NCBI GenBank assembly: GCA_037074765.1
Contig: JBAMDO010000189.1
Location: 44,880 to 108,879, forward strand
Length of the DNA: 64,000 bases
Origin: Mansonella perstans
Lineage: Eukaryota > Nematoda > Chromadorea > Rhabditida > Onchocercidae
Direction of reading: 5' to 3'
Part shown: in pieces, positions 11,101 through 24,000 of the stretch
How the letters are laid out: each line of letters begins with the position of its first letter
Numbering within the stretch: the first letter of the stretch is position 1
Translations under genes and position numbers: made by a program
The notes under the pieces: generated by a model
Databases searched by the model: none
Seen by the model: only the letters and a program-made list of their open reading frames with translations
Told to the model about the DNA's origin: nothing

Positions 11101-14100
11101 ACGCTATGTTTTCTTCCTTTAAGGTTTTTGGAAATGTTACAAACGTAAGTGTAATATCTGATATGGTCATTGTTTTCAAGAAGAAACCGTATGAAACGGT
11201 GTTGTATAATTTGGTCGATTTTCAAAATCAAGTGAGTATTCATGTATGAAATTTTACATTATTTTATTACTTCTTATAAAGACCATGATACTCTTAGTAC
11301 AGCATCAAATTTCTTTGATTTTATCATGATAATCAATTTTTTGTTATTTGTACACAATGTTTTTATTTAGAAGATGGAAAGTCTAAACTGTGATTCATTG
11401 TAGTGAATTTTCAGACTGAAAAAGGATTGTATGACTCAGAATCACTATTCGAAGGAAAAATAATTTTGCCTATACCTACTTTAATCATATCGGAACCGAT
11501 CAAATGCGGAATAATTCCAGGTAATGTCTTTATTTTTTTTTTTTTTAAACAAAACATAGATGGCGCCAGTAAATTGTATAGGCAAATGAATAGAGTTTCC
11601 TAAAAGAAAATTCTTTGACATGAATATTTATAGGTAATTGGTCAACGCTAGAATATAGTGGTGTACCATATCATTTGCTGGGTACTTCGTTTTCTTCTAA
11701 AAAGTCGTATATGTTAGTTAACGCTGCAAAATTGACAGAACCGGTTAGTTTACCCTGAACTAACTTTTTGATTGTTAACAGGTTTGAGAGATATCCCATG
11801 TGGAATGAATAAAACAGTTTTTCTAGTTTTTGAGGTTTTTTTTTAGATAAGAATGGTAGCAAGAAAAAAACAAGGTAATTTATTCGATTTTTTATTAAAT
11901 AGATATATAACGTTTAAAAAATTTTCGCATCTTACTAGTTTAGTGGGATTGCAGTGAGTTTTTTGTTTTTTGTTTTTCGCTCATGAAATAATTGCAGTTG
12001 TAGGCATTACTACCATTTTCGCTACAACCGTCAAAAAACACATCATTGCAAGTGGAGGGAGCCAGTTTAATGTTTCATTCAGATGAATCGGGGCGTTTGC
12101 TTCGTTTTGATGGACCAGCAATTGTATCGTATAAGATGCAACGGTAATTACTATTTTTCACAATCTTTTTAAAACATCTTTTAAATCCTCAGTACTGAAT
12201 GTGTAATTGTCCGCAGTATGCGATAAGTACAACAACTGCTGCCTTGTTAAAGAGTAATAGGATCACCTATTATCGTTTATTCGGTCTTTTTTTTTGCAGA
12301 TCTGTGGATAATAAAATGTCATTTAAAGAAGTTTGGCGAACCAATTTGTGGGTGAAGGATAGTTTCTTTCATCAGATGCTTGAAAGGTTAGGATTCACTC
12401 TCTGTAGTAGACGAAAAGACTACGCTTTATGATGAACGGCAGTAAAGTAAAATAAATCCGCATTAGAAATAATACCGCATCATTTTCATGTATGACTTTG
12501 GCATCTGATTTTCCTGTTTTTTAAAATTAAAAATGCATGCCATGTCTATAGCAAGAATGCACTTTAACGTAGGAAATGCGCATATCGATGAAGTTATGCC
12601 ACTAGAAAGATATAGTTTGCATTTTTTCATGAGAAATTTCAGCAACTTCATGAAATTGCTTATTTGCAGCAATTTGAATATTAAATCAAGTTTTGGACGC
12701 CATATTAAGCCAACGTTGCGTTTCGAACAAGACTTTCGGCTGGTATGTTTATCTGATTTCTGACTATATGAGCATCTTGGAAATGATGACAATGATGAAT
12801 GATCATTAAATGAAATAATCATTATTCCTTCTACTTCTTTTACGTAATGTCATTTTGATTACTTCGCTAGAACACATGACTAGACGTTCTCAAGAATTCT
12901 ACTGGAGTTTAAGCAATGAATTTGTAGCAGCATTATTGTCGAAATGAAAAGTTACACGATATATTCTGAGACTTTTGCAGTATATCTTCCTTTGTATACT
13001 GTAATGATTATTATGCATTGTTAACTATGAAAGCTTGCATGCTTTACTCCTCCTCACAACATTTTCCTTTGATGTGATTAGGTCATCAAAGGAGTGGACA
13101 TCGATATTGAAAGTCAGATTATTGCTGTTATTGCTGAATGTGATCTTCACTCTCCAGTTTTTGATGATCCTAACGGGTTTGTTTCTAAGATTATCTAGCC
13201 TCAAATAGCTTTTGCCTTTTAGTCGTTTCTCAGTGGTTATCGCTAGAAATATAGCTATTTCCCTTTTAGTTAACAATTTCTTCAGATTCAGTCATATATT
13301 TCTTCGTTCTTATCAAACTGGTTGTCCTGTTGATAGAGAAACGACTGAGAGGGGACAGCTCTTCGAGGCATTGTAATGGAGATATGAAGATGTTTGAAAT
13401 AGTATGAGAATGATGAGTTTTTTCCTTCTTGTTTGTGGTTAGACGAACAGTGATCCGCAATACTGTCAATTGGAATGTTGAGTAATTTGCTATGGAAATA
13501 GAATCAGAAAGTTTTTCATTGAAGACGGTTCGATGCAATAACTCGCCGCAATATATATTTGGATGAAGTTGATATGTGCACAGTGATCTTTGTACTGGAT
13601 GATACTACCGGTATTATTTTGAAAATTGCTATGATGCGTGAACCAATAAGAACAGTTAAGTTTATTTATTTGAATCTAGAATTCGTTTGACACAACATCA
13701 GTCAGAATTATGAAAAAAAAAATTAAATTATTAATTTTGGTCGATGGAATTGTTTTTTTTTCGTTTTAAAGCTTCTCTTTATAATTCCTTTTTTATAATA
13801 TTATATTGGTCAATATTATTTAGAATACTATCTTGCATTTTGATATGTCTGGTGTATTGATGTGTTTTAATCAGCGGGGACCTAGAAAATCGTACCTTGA
13901 AGTTCAGCGTTTGCAAGAAATAGGAGTTTTTGAATGGGAGAAACCGAAACATAATACGGCAAGTTGTTTTCTTACATCTTATTCACATCTATTATTGTAA
14001 AGTAAAGTAATGGAGAAATCAAGCCATTTAAAGTTTTATTCTGATTTTTCACTAAAGATCTAAATTATCTGTTTCTTCTAATCAATAAAACACTGAAGAT

Positions 14101-14925
14101 GTGAAAGATCTATGAAAGAGCATTGCCTGCCTCCTTCATTAATAAGATTTTAAATCAGTTAAATGATCATATTTAAATTTAAATTTTGTGTCCTCTTAGA
14201 CGCGATTAAGTATGTCATCAGTCATCAGCATAAGGATTCATCGATTTTTTTCTTTGGAACCCAAATTACACGAATAATTATAAACTTACAATATATTAAA
14301 TAACTCATTATGCTTATTGGAATTTAATCTTGAAGATGTTTTAATCTTTTATCGTTTAGCTTGAACTCCATGATATAAAGTATAATTCGGGCGTGCTAAA
14401 CCGACGACAAACACGGCTTCGTGCTCGAGAAGGAAATATGAGTTTAACAACGTCAAGTATTACTACAATCGCAAATAGCAGACGAGCATCCGATAGAAGT
14501 AAGGATTTCATGGATTATGGATTATGCAAATATTGGATTTTCAATATTGGATTATGCAAATATTGGATTTTCATGGATTATGCAAATATTGGATTCCATA
14601 ATAATTTCGGCTTTTTCCTTTGAGTATTCCATATTGTTCCTATTTGAGTTAAAAATGATAAAGCGACACGCGGATTATCATGGTAGCTGCAGAAAAGAAG
14701 TTTATATTTATGTGGGCAGTAATTAATATTTTTTAATTCTTCCCTATACAGATTTTATATATCAAATTTTTTATAGGCCATGGTTTATCAGCAGATGAAA
14801 CGAGGCCAAGTGGAAGTCGCGAATCAGTTCCAGAATCTCGGCGTCGTCGACGTTTACGAATTGTTTACATAGGCGACACGGACTCCTCCGATTCAGATTA
14901 TCGACCGGAAAGTCAAGAGTATTAA
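8159..14925 (+). CDS. DCAF17: DCAF17 homologue, DDB1- and CUL4-associated factor 17
   Basis: DCAF17 is a multipass-annotated nucleolar protein thought to be a substrate receptor of CUL4-DDB1 ubiquitin ligase; loss in humans causes Woodhouse-Sakati syndrome. Eighteen exons: 8159-8257, 8426-8659, 8941-9002, 9239-9374, 10046-10173, 10614-10674, 10762-10863, 11124-11231, 11415-11520, 11634-11743, 12004-12143, 12300-12386, 12670-12742, 13082-13176, 13525-13654, 13824-13958, 14360-14498, 14777-14925; about 697 residues. Diagnostic matches to human DCAF17: LILTQNRLLCIDP...YCCKF, GIFRITKEVFGNVT, EYSGVPYHLL and MFHSDESGRLLRFDGPAIV. Exon 2 could instead begin at 8495 in the same frame, which would drop a hydrophobic stretch. 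The intron after 13958 has a GC donor (GCAAGT). The protein is longer than the human one (520 residues), with a basic, Ser/Arg/Asp-rich tail (ESRRRRRLRIVYIGDTDSSD). AATAAA overlaps the stop. Identification is from remembered family sequence. Confidence 0.82.
14524..14587 (+). repeat. Three-copy intronic repeat carrying ATGCAAAT octamers
   Basis: In the last DCAF17 intron the phrase GGATTATGCAAATATTGGAT recurs three times. Each copy carries a perfect ATGCAAAT octamer (14524-14531, 14554-14561, 14580-14587). ATGCAAAT is the classical POU-domain (Oct) binding site. The arrangement may simply be a minisatellite. Confidence 0.85.
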
Positions 14926-16077
14926 TAAATAAATTACTATTTGATTTTTTTTTTGATAGCTGTTACAAATAATACATGCTATGTTCTTTTAATACATCTA
15001 TGTCTTTAATTTTTCTGTTTTGTTTTTTTCTCAAAATATTGTAAAATTTCAACTTACCAAAGAAAATATGTAAGACTGTCAACTATGATGTTTTAATTAT
15101 TGGTGAAGTTTAGTTATCTTGAAAGACAGTTGTTGTTATGTTCCTTTTTAGGTATTTAAAATGGTCCGGCCTGACGGATTGGGAGAATTGCTTAAAAACA
15201 GTAATTCTCCACTTGTTGATTTCCATTTTTTATATGTACAGGTCTGTAGCAAATGGCTTATGCAATTTACTTTCCATGCACTGTTCCATATTTTGCTATG
15301 CTGTTTATATGTGTATTCGATAAAATTTTTTAGCAAATAAGAGATGTCATTAAACGATATAAAGATGGAATGTTTTTTTTTATTATCTACAATTTTGTAG
15401 CAATTACCGGAATTAAGAATTTTTCATTCTTTTAAAATTCTGAACGCTAAGTAGGATTTTTAATTACTATTATTCAGTACTTTGTGATAATTTGAAAATT
15501 TGAAGTTGCTATTTGCAATTACGTTGCAATTTTTTTCCTCTGTTATATGTTTAAAAATTTTTAAAAATGTCTTTAGGTAACTTATCCATCTATGAGATGA
15601 GATGGGTAAATCGCTTAAAGATCTTTCATCAAGTGTCATTCTATATATTTTTTCAGAATATATGAATGCATATGGTGTTCAAGTGATTATTGTTTTTTGG
15701 AACATCAATAGTAATGTTCAATGAATGGATAAAGTTCACCCGTGGTAAGCGTTATTGTAAATTAATCTGTATGAACAGATTAATTTGATCAATATTCTAT
15801 CACGAGTAAGTAATTAAAATGAACGGAATGATTTAAACTTTAATTAAAACGTTGTAAATTTCATTTATCCAACGTTTGATAGTGTTAGTATCAGGAAAAT
15901 TGAATATTACCACTTTATTCGTTTGATACAATATTGAATCATGAAACAACACGCTGATATTAATAATATTTTGAACAGATCAATTACCAATAATTAATCA
16001 ATTATAACAATGTGATTATCTATGTGAGAAGATTACATGGAATTTCAGTATTGTTTCTGTCATCATTAAACAATCAG
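14926..16077. other. Intergenic between DCAF17 and FLAD1
   Basis: AT-rich, with poly-T runs and no supported gene apart from a 59-codon ORF listed separately at 15161. The FLAD1 promoter presumably lies at the right end. No repeat or RNA gene was recognised. Confidence 0.6.
15161..15340 (+). CDS. Small ORF with one hydrophobic segment, uncertain
   Basis: ATG at 15161 follows an acceptor-like TTCCTTTTTAG (ending 15151) that could serve cis- or trans-splicing. The 59-codon frame begins MVRPDGLGELLKNSNSP and has a hydrophobic C-terminal half (FHALFHILLCCLYVYSI) before TAA. The first 30 codons are less AT-rich than the surroundings. A GTCTGT donor follows codon 28, so it could also be a first exon. 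I do not recognise it; it may be a chance ORF. Confidence 0.22.
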   Translation: MVRPDGLGELLKNSNSPLVDFHFLYVQVCSKWLMQFTFHALFHILLCCLYVYSIKFFSK

Positions 16078-19000
16078 ATGACATGGTATGGGATTAAACG
16101 ACTAATTATGACCGATTCATCATCATATCTAATAGATAATCACTCCTGTTATAGTAGTCAAGGAGGAGCGGATAGTGTATATTTATCAGATGCAACAAGC
16201 AGTATTATACAACGTAAAACAGCAGGCGTTATCAGTGAGCATTATGAGTTATTTTGCTTCCGTTCGTTCGTTTTTTTTTTTAATTTTTTAAAAATTTATT
16301 TGTAATGGAGTGAACGTTTATTTTTTTGGATTAATTTTATTTCAAAAAGTTACTATTTGAAATTGCATAAGGATAATCTAGTTTTTTTCGTGTAAATTTG
16401 GAAAAAGGTTTTTTTTTATCCAAGATTATTTTTTTTATGCGAAATTATATAAATTGAGAATATGTTGTGACAGCTAAGAGGAATTCTTTTACAAATTTCG
16501 CGAAACAATTTTCCAAACATTTGTAAAAAAAGACAGAACAGATGGATGAGAAAAAGATCGCTTTGTAAATTAAAAAAATCATGATTATTACAAACATTTT
16601 CTGGAGTAATGAAAATATAATTGCTAATATAATTGCTATAAAAAGATAGTCTTATTAAATGGAAAGAAATGAGTAAATATATTAATTGTTCTCCTTTAGT
16701 TTCTTATTCGTGTCACATGAAAATGAATGAATCAATTGTTTAATTAATTTAATCATTTTGAATGTTATAAATTACTCTTTAGTTTCTTCCATTTACTGTT
16801 TCATCCATACAATTATTAATTGATAGAAATGGATCTTATAAAACTTTTACATATTGCATACTCTTTCTATTGAACAAATATCGAGAATATGGTTTAATGT
16901 GATATGCTGTTGTTGATGTTTCTTTTTTTGTCACAGAATTAAATGATCTATTTAAAGCATATTTTTAGTAATCGGTGATGAAATTTTGAAAGGAGTGACA
17001 AGTGATGTGAATTCCAATTTTTTTTGCAAAGAATTATATAGTCGAGGGATTATGCTGAAAAAAGTACGGTATGGTTGATAGCGATGTACTGTAATTTTTT
17101 TTTTCATTATCCTAAATAAAATGCCATGCAGTTGAGTATAAGGATGATTGGTTAATCTCATGAAAATGTCTGTTGAACGATATTTATTCATATGATGTTT
17201 ATTTATTATCTATTTATTCATTTTGTTTATTTCTTCATTAGTTTAATTAATTTATTCCATTATTTTAACCTTCTATTTTGCTTATAATTATTTTATTTAT
17301 TTATTCCTTGTCCTTAAATTTATTTAATTTGTTCATTGGTATGGTAGTTGTCGTAATAAGCGCGAAAACTTTTGAATTTTTAAAATTCTTTTGCTATATT
17401 GAATGGGTTTTATTAACTTTAGATTCAAATAGATGATTTTGAAAATAGATTCTGTTTAACAATTTTACGGTTTTGATGCTTAAAACTTTTGCATTTCGAT
17501 TAAACGAAAATAATGTTCTATTACAGATATCGATAGTACCTGATAATATCGATGATATTGCATGTGAGGTGAAACGATTTAGTGAAAGTTATGATATTGT
17601 CTTCAGCTCTGGTGGTATTGGACCTACCCATGATGATCGAACTTACAGTGGTATCTCATTATTTAGATTTATGGAAGAAAAACTTATAAATTGGTGATGT
17701 TTATATGCTTGAAATTTGACTAGGATCTTTATTATTATGATTCACCGACAAATGGTTTGATTTTTAAACATCCTGATACGTACATGATTTGTTTCCGAAG
17801 ACATTATTATATGTAATGGTTATGATATGTGAAATGTAATTCAGTAATCTGAAATTTAATGTTTGTTATTAGATAATAGTGAATGCCGATTTGAAAATAG
17901 AGATGAAATATTAAAAATTTTTTCCTGAGATTTTTGAGGGAATATATTACGTAAAGGAAAAAATCGTTTTCAGGATTAGCGGTTGCGTTTAATGATGAAT
18001 TAACTACAAGAGAAGAAATGATGGAATCGATTGAACATTTTATGCGCAGTTTGAACAAAATCATACCTAATGGTGGTTTACAGCGGATGTGTACCGTGAG
18101 TTCCTATGTTTATTAATCAACGATTTTTCCTTGAATTGTCCGCATAGATTGAATCTGGTATATTATAAATAGAAATGTTGCTTCTAATTGCATTTGTAAC
18201 CAACATTACATTATAAAAAGTAATTTTGACGATCACTCTAACTACTATTAATTAATCTTTTTGCTTTCAAACCTGGTGAAAATATTAATAACAATTATTA
18301 AGCATAATTAAAATATAACGCTTTTCAGATACCAAAAACTGCTCGGTTATTATGGGGTAAACGAACAGTTTTTCCACTGGTTCAGATGCGGAATGTCTAT
18401 GCTTTTCCCGGTATTCCAGAGTTTTGTTCTGAAGCACTCAAAGAATATGAAGTAAGTTAAAATGGAAATTTTTTGAACATTTTTTTTTGTGACGGACAAT
18501 TATGTAAATATTTTTTATTGAAATGCCTGCTTATTTTCTGTTAAAATTGATGACAATTCAATATTGTAAAGAATTTTGTCTGTTGTTTTTTTTGAGAAAT
18601 GAAACAGCTTAAATAAAAAATTGATAACTCAACTTAAATGCTAAGTTATTAATGTAGAAGCATTATGCTTCATCGCTATTGGAATTATTGGCTATGCTAT
18701 AGATGACGGAGAGAATGATTGGTGGTTGGTAAATCGTCTGTAATGTGATTAATTTTGCAGAAGTCGATATTTCCGTCTCATACAACAAAACCATTTTACT
18801 CATGCATTCTTCATGTAAAGAATGCGGAATTACAATTTTCGGATGTATTAATGATGGTGGCGAAAAAATACAGCTCGAAGAAAGTTTCCATTGGTTCATA
18901 TCCGGTAAGAAACAATCAGTAAGTATCTGTAAGATATTATTGTATGCTAAATGAGCAATGCTATCTTGCTACCAGTATTTTAATCTGGTTTTCAAGCTTA

Positions 19001-21098
19001 ATAACAGTAATATTCTTGAGCATGTTTGAAGCTTTCATAGATTTATGCAATGGAACAATTTCATGTGTTGCAGTTCTGATATCTGAACGAATCAAGCTAT
19101 TGCTTTGATATTGCTCAACTTACGTCTTTTTTTGCATTTCCGCTCTTCTGTAATTCCAGATATTACAAGACGAAGTTATTGGTAGAAAGTGAACGTGCAG
19201 ATATTGGTGAGGAAGTTGTACAAGATTTGAAAGTTTCTTTGAAAGGTTAGATTTGAAACTTTTTTGAAAAGTTAGATTCGAAAGCTTCTTTGAAAGGTTA
19301 GATTCGAAAGCTTCTTTGAAAGGTTAGATTTGAAAGCTTCTTTGAAAGGTTAGATTTCAAAGCTTTTTTGAAATTTATTGGTGGTTATCGTTTTTAAGAT
19401 AGTTGACATGCTAAGGAAAAAATTCCTGAGGAAATTTCAAATTTTTGTCTAACGGAATGTCAGGACTTGTTTATTTAATCTTATCTAGTTTTATGCGGTA
19501 CTTATTGCCATTTATTTCAGATCAAGTGACATACTTTGATGAACAACCATGGATAGATACGGTGCAAAAGTTCAACGCATTTCGGGAAAGAGAATTGGCT
19601 AATGGCTTAAATGATGGTTTTGTAGATCGATTGGATGATGCCATGAACTGTATCGATGAAATAATTTGCCTTAATGTGTTAGTAAATCCTGTCGCTGAGA
19701 CTATCAGTAGAACTTTTTGCAAGATAGTAAGTAGTTTGCAGTGCATGATACTTTATATTGATCGATCCAAGCATTTAATAGTGTAAGAATTAAGATATCG
19801 ATTAATGGAGACGAGCGAAAATTTCTTCTGAAATATATCACTATAAAAAAACAGAAATGTGATTATTTTTAGATTGGATAAAATAGCGATATCATTCAAT
19901 GGTGGTAAAGATTGCACCCTTGTCCTGCATCTTCTACGAATTGCTGTCGATAAGTTAGCCCTTTTAGAAATAGAAATTCTTGTCGGTTGAGAATTTTTAT
20001 TTTACAATTTCAGTAAATCGTTTATTGATTTAATAATGATGCAGAATGCTCTGACGGTAATAAGTTTTTTTTGAGCAAGGGGAGTACAGGCTCACACCAA
20101 TTTCTGTATGTTATGTTATGCAGAATTACCGAATAGCCTAATAAATACTGATAGAGAACTGGCATGAATTACAGGAAATATGGACCGGGACAAACTATAC
20201 TCGGTTTTCATATAGTGTGTGGTGATAGTTTTCCAGAAATGAACCAGTTTATCATTGATACCACTAAACGGTTAGTTTTCTTTATCGAGAATACATTGAT
20301 ACCATTTAAAAAAGTTATGAATTTTGTGATCTGAAATACGATAGCTGTTTGTTTTGTAGCATTTTCTCAAAAAATTTGTAGTTCGGGAAAAATGTTTATT
20401 CGCTGAATAATAGTTGTATGAATAATTAGGGAAGGATGAAGTGATACTGAATTGCAAAATTTCAGATACAATATTGTAGTACTAGAAACATCAGGTCCCG
20501 TTAGAGAAGGTCTCGTTCAATTGAGAAATATGAGACCGAAATTACAATGCATATTTATGGGTTGCCGTGCAACAGATCCCAATGCTTCATCCATGAAATC
20601 CAAATGTCAGTTGACGGATGTTGGTTGGCCAAGTTACCTGAGGTTAGTATTACTGGTTTTTGTAAAAGATGTTGAACAAATAATCATAAAAATGAGTATT
20701 TTTGTTAGGAACTGCAGTTCAGATTTGTTTTTGCCCTAATTCTTGGCAGCATTAATTTAAAACATGACAATTCTTAGCACCATTGGACTGAGGATTTTTC
20801 AGTAATTTAGAAGTTTGCTGAAGCTAACTATATTTGTTATTGGAACAAAAAAGAGAAAATTGCTTGTAGAGTTTGTCCAATTTTGGATTGGAGTTATGAT
20901 GATGTATGGCGAGCGTTACGTGGTATCTGTATCCCATATTGTCCTCTTTATGACTTGGGCTATACATCACTTGGAGGACGTGATACCACCCGTAAAAATG
21001 ATGCATTGAAGATCATTGATGATCATGGTTCGATTATTGGCTACAAACCTGCATATATGTTAAAAACTGGTACATTGGAGCGTACTGGAAGAAACTAA
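16078..21098 (+). CDS. FLAD1: FAD synthase (MoCF-like domain + PAPS reductase-like domain)
   Basis: FAD synthase adenylates FMN with ATP to give FAD, the last step from riboflavin, in cytosol and mitochondria. Exons: 16078-16234, 16969-17063, 17527-17650, 17974-18095, 18329-18451, 18761-18918, 19160-19245, 19521-19740, 19873-19953, 20175-20270, 20466-20642, 20870-21098; 555 residues. The N-terminal molybdopterin-binding-like domain shows [25 protein letters not shown] and [11 protein letters not shown]. The C-terminal catalytic domain shows the P-loop [36 protein letters not shown] and [11 protein letters not shown]. Both domains match human FLAD1 in order. The start is the first ATG before TAGVI (an ATG at 16108 is an alternative). 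Exon 8 ends at the weak donor GTGCAT (19741); the stronger GTAAGT at 19727 breaks the frame. AATAAA at 21108. Confidence 0.92.
19223..19375 (+). repeat. 26-bp minisatellite spanning the FLAD1 exon 7 donor, about 6 copies
   Basis: The first copy is the end of exon 7 plus its donor (AAAG then GTTAGA at 19246). Contiguous copies of the unit GAAAGCTTCTTTGAAAGGTT plus AGATTC then run into the intron. Several later copies repeat AAAG/GTTAGA exactly, giving a ladder of candidate donors. The 26-base period is not a multiple of three, so shifting to a later donor would change frame. Confidence 0.9.
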
Positions 21099-24000
21099 GC
21101 ATTTTGCAATAAAATTTCATTTTAACTTCTTCTATGACATCTATAAATAAATCATTATGGCTTATTGCAAAAGTTGCATTTAGCAATACTTGTAAATTAT
21201 AATTACAGCCTTAAAATTTTTTTTTTCATGTTATCTGCCTTAGTTACATTCATATAATATTTCCAATGGTTTTTCGAAGTTCTTAAAATATATTTTTCCT
21301 ACCGTATGTGTTTATTTGCTAACTGTCTTATTTTGCATTTTCTTAAATGTTTTATGAAATATTTTAATTCATAATTTCCATCACTTTTCAAATTTCATTC
21401 CTTTTAAATTTCTGATGGTTAATTCAAATTATTGCAGTATTATTTCATTGCTTAGAGGATTTATATATATATAGATACATATATGTAAGCGTAATATGTA
21501 ACAAATATTAATATATACAAATAAAATGATAGTTGCTTTTTATTAAACTATACAAGAAATTTTGAAAGAAACACATACATATGCTCTGATAAATTAGGGC
21601 AAGTTTAAAAATTGTAAAACAAACGTATATATTTCATATTTATTAAAATTTAATTCTGAAATGAAATTTTAATATATTAAATGATGGATTTAGCAGAATC
21701 CAATGTATCTTTATAAGTGCATAAAACAAGTCATCAATAACTTGTCAGTGATACGAGCGATTTTCATGAATTATGACTTTTATTTTCTCATTTTTCTCTT
21801 TTCCATGCTTATTTTAGCATAAACACTAGAAATGATGACTAATTAATTAATTAGTTAATTGAAGCCATCATCATTCTTCAGATCTTAAAAATTCTCGTTT
21901 TTTGCAACATATATTGAATGAAATCTTAACTGACAGTTTAAAAATTATTATTACTGTAAAAATATGTATAGGAAAATTAGCTGAGCAAAAAAGTTTTTTT
22001 TCCGCTTCAATTTTTAAAAAGTTTAAATTTTTGAATACTTACAGCATAACACAGAAAACGATGACGTATGATTGGAAATTATCTATTGATGCTGATGATA
22101 ATCACGCTGATATTATGATATAAAACTTTCATTAAAACTTGAACAAAGATCATGAATATTTGATTTCATCGCCTTTATCAATTTTATTTAATTTCCAGAA
22201 AATTTTCTTATCATTTTACTGTAGTTTCCAGGAAGTTTTCATATCATTTTTACTGCAATTTCCAGGGAATTTTATCATATCATTATCAGTTAATCATTAA
22301 TTTTTTGATATCATTGTTCTCTTTCTCAGTATACTGTGTATTCATCAGTTTGTTATAATTTATGGAAATTGTGATTAAATAAAGAAAAGCAATAAAAAAC
22401 TGTAACATTATTACATTAGCCTTTAGGAATCTGCTGCAATTCTAATTGTTTTTTTATTTTTTGAATAACAAGTAAACAACGAAAAAGCATTTGCCAAAAG
22501 AATTGATAAAAACTAGTTAAATTAACTTTTACTGCTTTAGCAAGTTCTTAAAACACATACTATAACTACAGTAGACCTCATCCCACAGCATACGGTACTA
22601 CTGTAATATGTGATCATTATGAATAGTTGGTTGTACAAATTCACAAAACTATCGTGGTCTCGTAATTTACTTGTTTATGCTCTACTAGTGTAGCACTGAA
22701 ATATAATTGGAATAGTTAGATGATTAGTTTAGCTGATGAAAATGATAATTTTAACTTTCGTTTTTTTTCGATATATTTTCATTGATCAATGGTTTTTAAT
22801 TGGATCGATTCATTCAGTTTTTTTTTTAATCAACCGAACCTTTTTTTAAAATTTTTTCATTCTTCAATTTTTTTTATTCATTTATTCGTACTTAGTATAT
22901 AATTTAAAATTTTAAAAAAAAAACTTGCAAAAAAGTTAAAAATGAAATAAACGAACTTTTAAATTTAATGTTATTCTAAACTTGAATAAACAATGTATGA
23001 CAAATAATAGTAATGAAATAATAATGATAATAATAATAATGAATAACAACAATGAGAAATAATGAAAAACATAATAATAATAATGAATAATGATGAAAAA
23101 CATTATAGCTTTCCACTAAAACAAAAATATTTGCAAACTGACACAATATCGATTAAAAGTTGAATTATTCGCTAAATAATTTGCTACTTTTCAACGATCA
23201 TCGATCCACTCACGTTAAAATATCGATTTTATCAATATCCATTCTTGTATTCAGATATCCATTCTTGGATATATAGCTGGAAATAATCGTCGAATTAATC
23301 ATCCTCCAACACGATACCGTATTCCGGAATATAAATTTTAGTGATGATAGCTTTATTATCTTGATTATTGCTTTTTTTGTTGTAATTTTCTTTTGGCATC
23401 AAATATTTTGAAAAAAAAATTTAAAAAAAAAGACATTAAAAATGATTCCAAGCAGCATTTTACCCAAAATTAATTGTTTGGCAACATTTTCCTGAAATTT
23501 TCATTTTTTTTTTTGATTTAAATTTTTCATGCATTACCATATCTCCTTATATGGTTAAAGATTAATGAAATCTCAAATTTTTGTCAAATTATAAATTGTT
23601 CATGACAAAAATATTTAATACAAGGAAAAAAGAAAAAATAAATTTGAAAAAAAAAAAAAAAAAAATTAATCAATTAAGTTTGCTGTTGAAAAAAGTGCAA
23701 GATGAAAGGTGCAGATATGATTATCAATAATTGAATAATTTCAATTTTATTTTCAAAATCGATGATACGTTAAGAATTCATTCTGCAAAATGATATTATC
23801 ATCATTCTAACCATCATCATCTCATCCACACTGAGCAATAACACAAATTCATGAATTTTCTTATTATGAAAAAATATCATCCAAAATTTAACCATCAATC
23901 ATCTGAATCAAATTATGATAACAGCTTTAGTGATAATGCTAGAAATATGTACTCCATTAAAAGGTCAAAATTTTTTTATTCATGTACCTATATATCTATC

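Noticed and set aside
16012..16077. Upstream extension of FLAD1 to a GTG at 16012
   Set aside because: There is no in-frame ATG before 16078 in that stretch; the ATG at 16010 runs straight into a stop in its own frame.
21836..21885. Imperfect palindrome built from TTAATTAA-type repeats
   Set aside because: Expected in very AT-rich DNA and not linked to any gene or repeat boundary.
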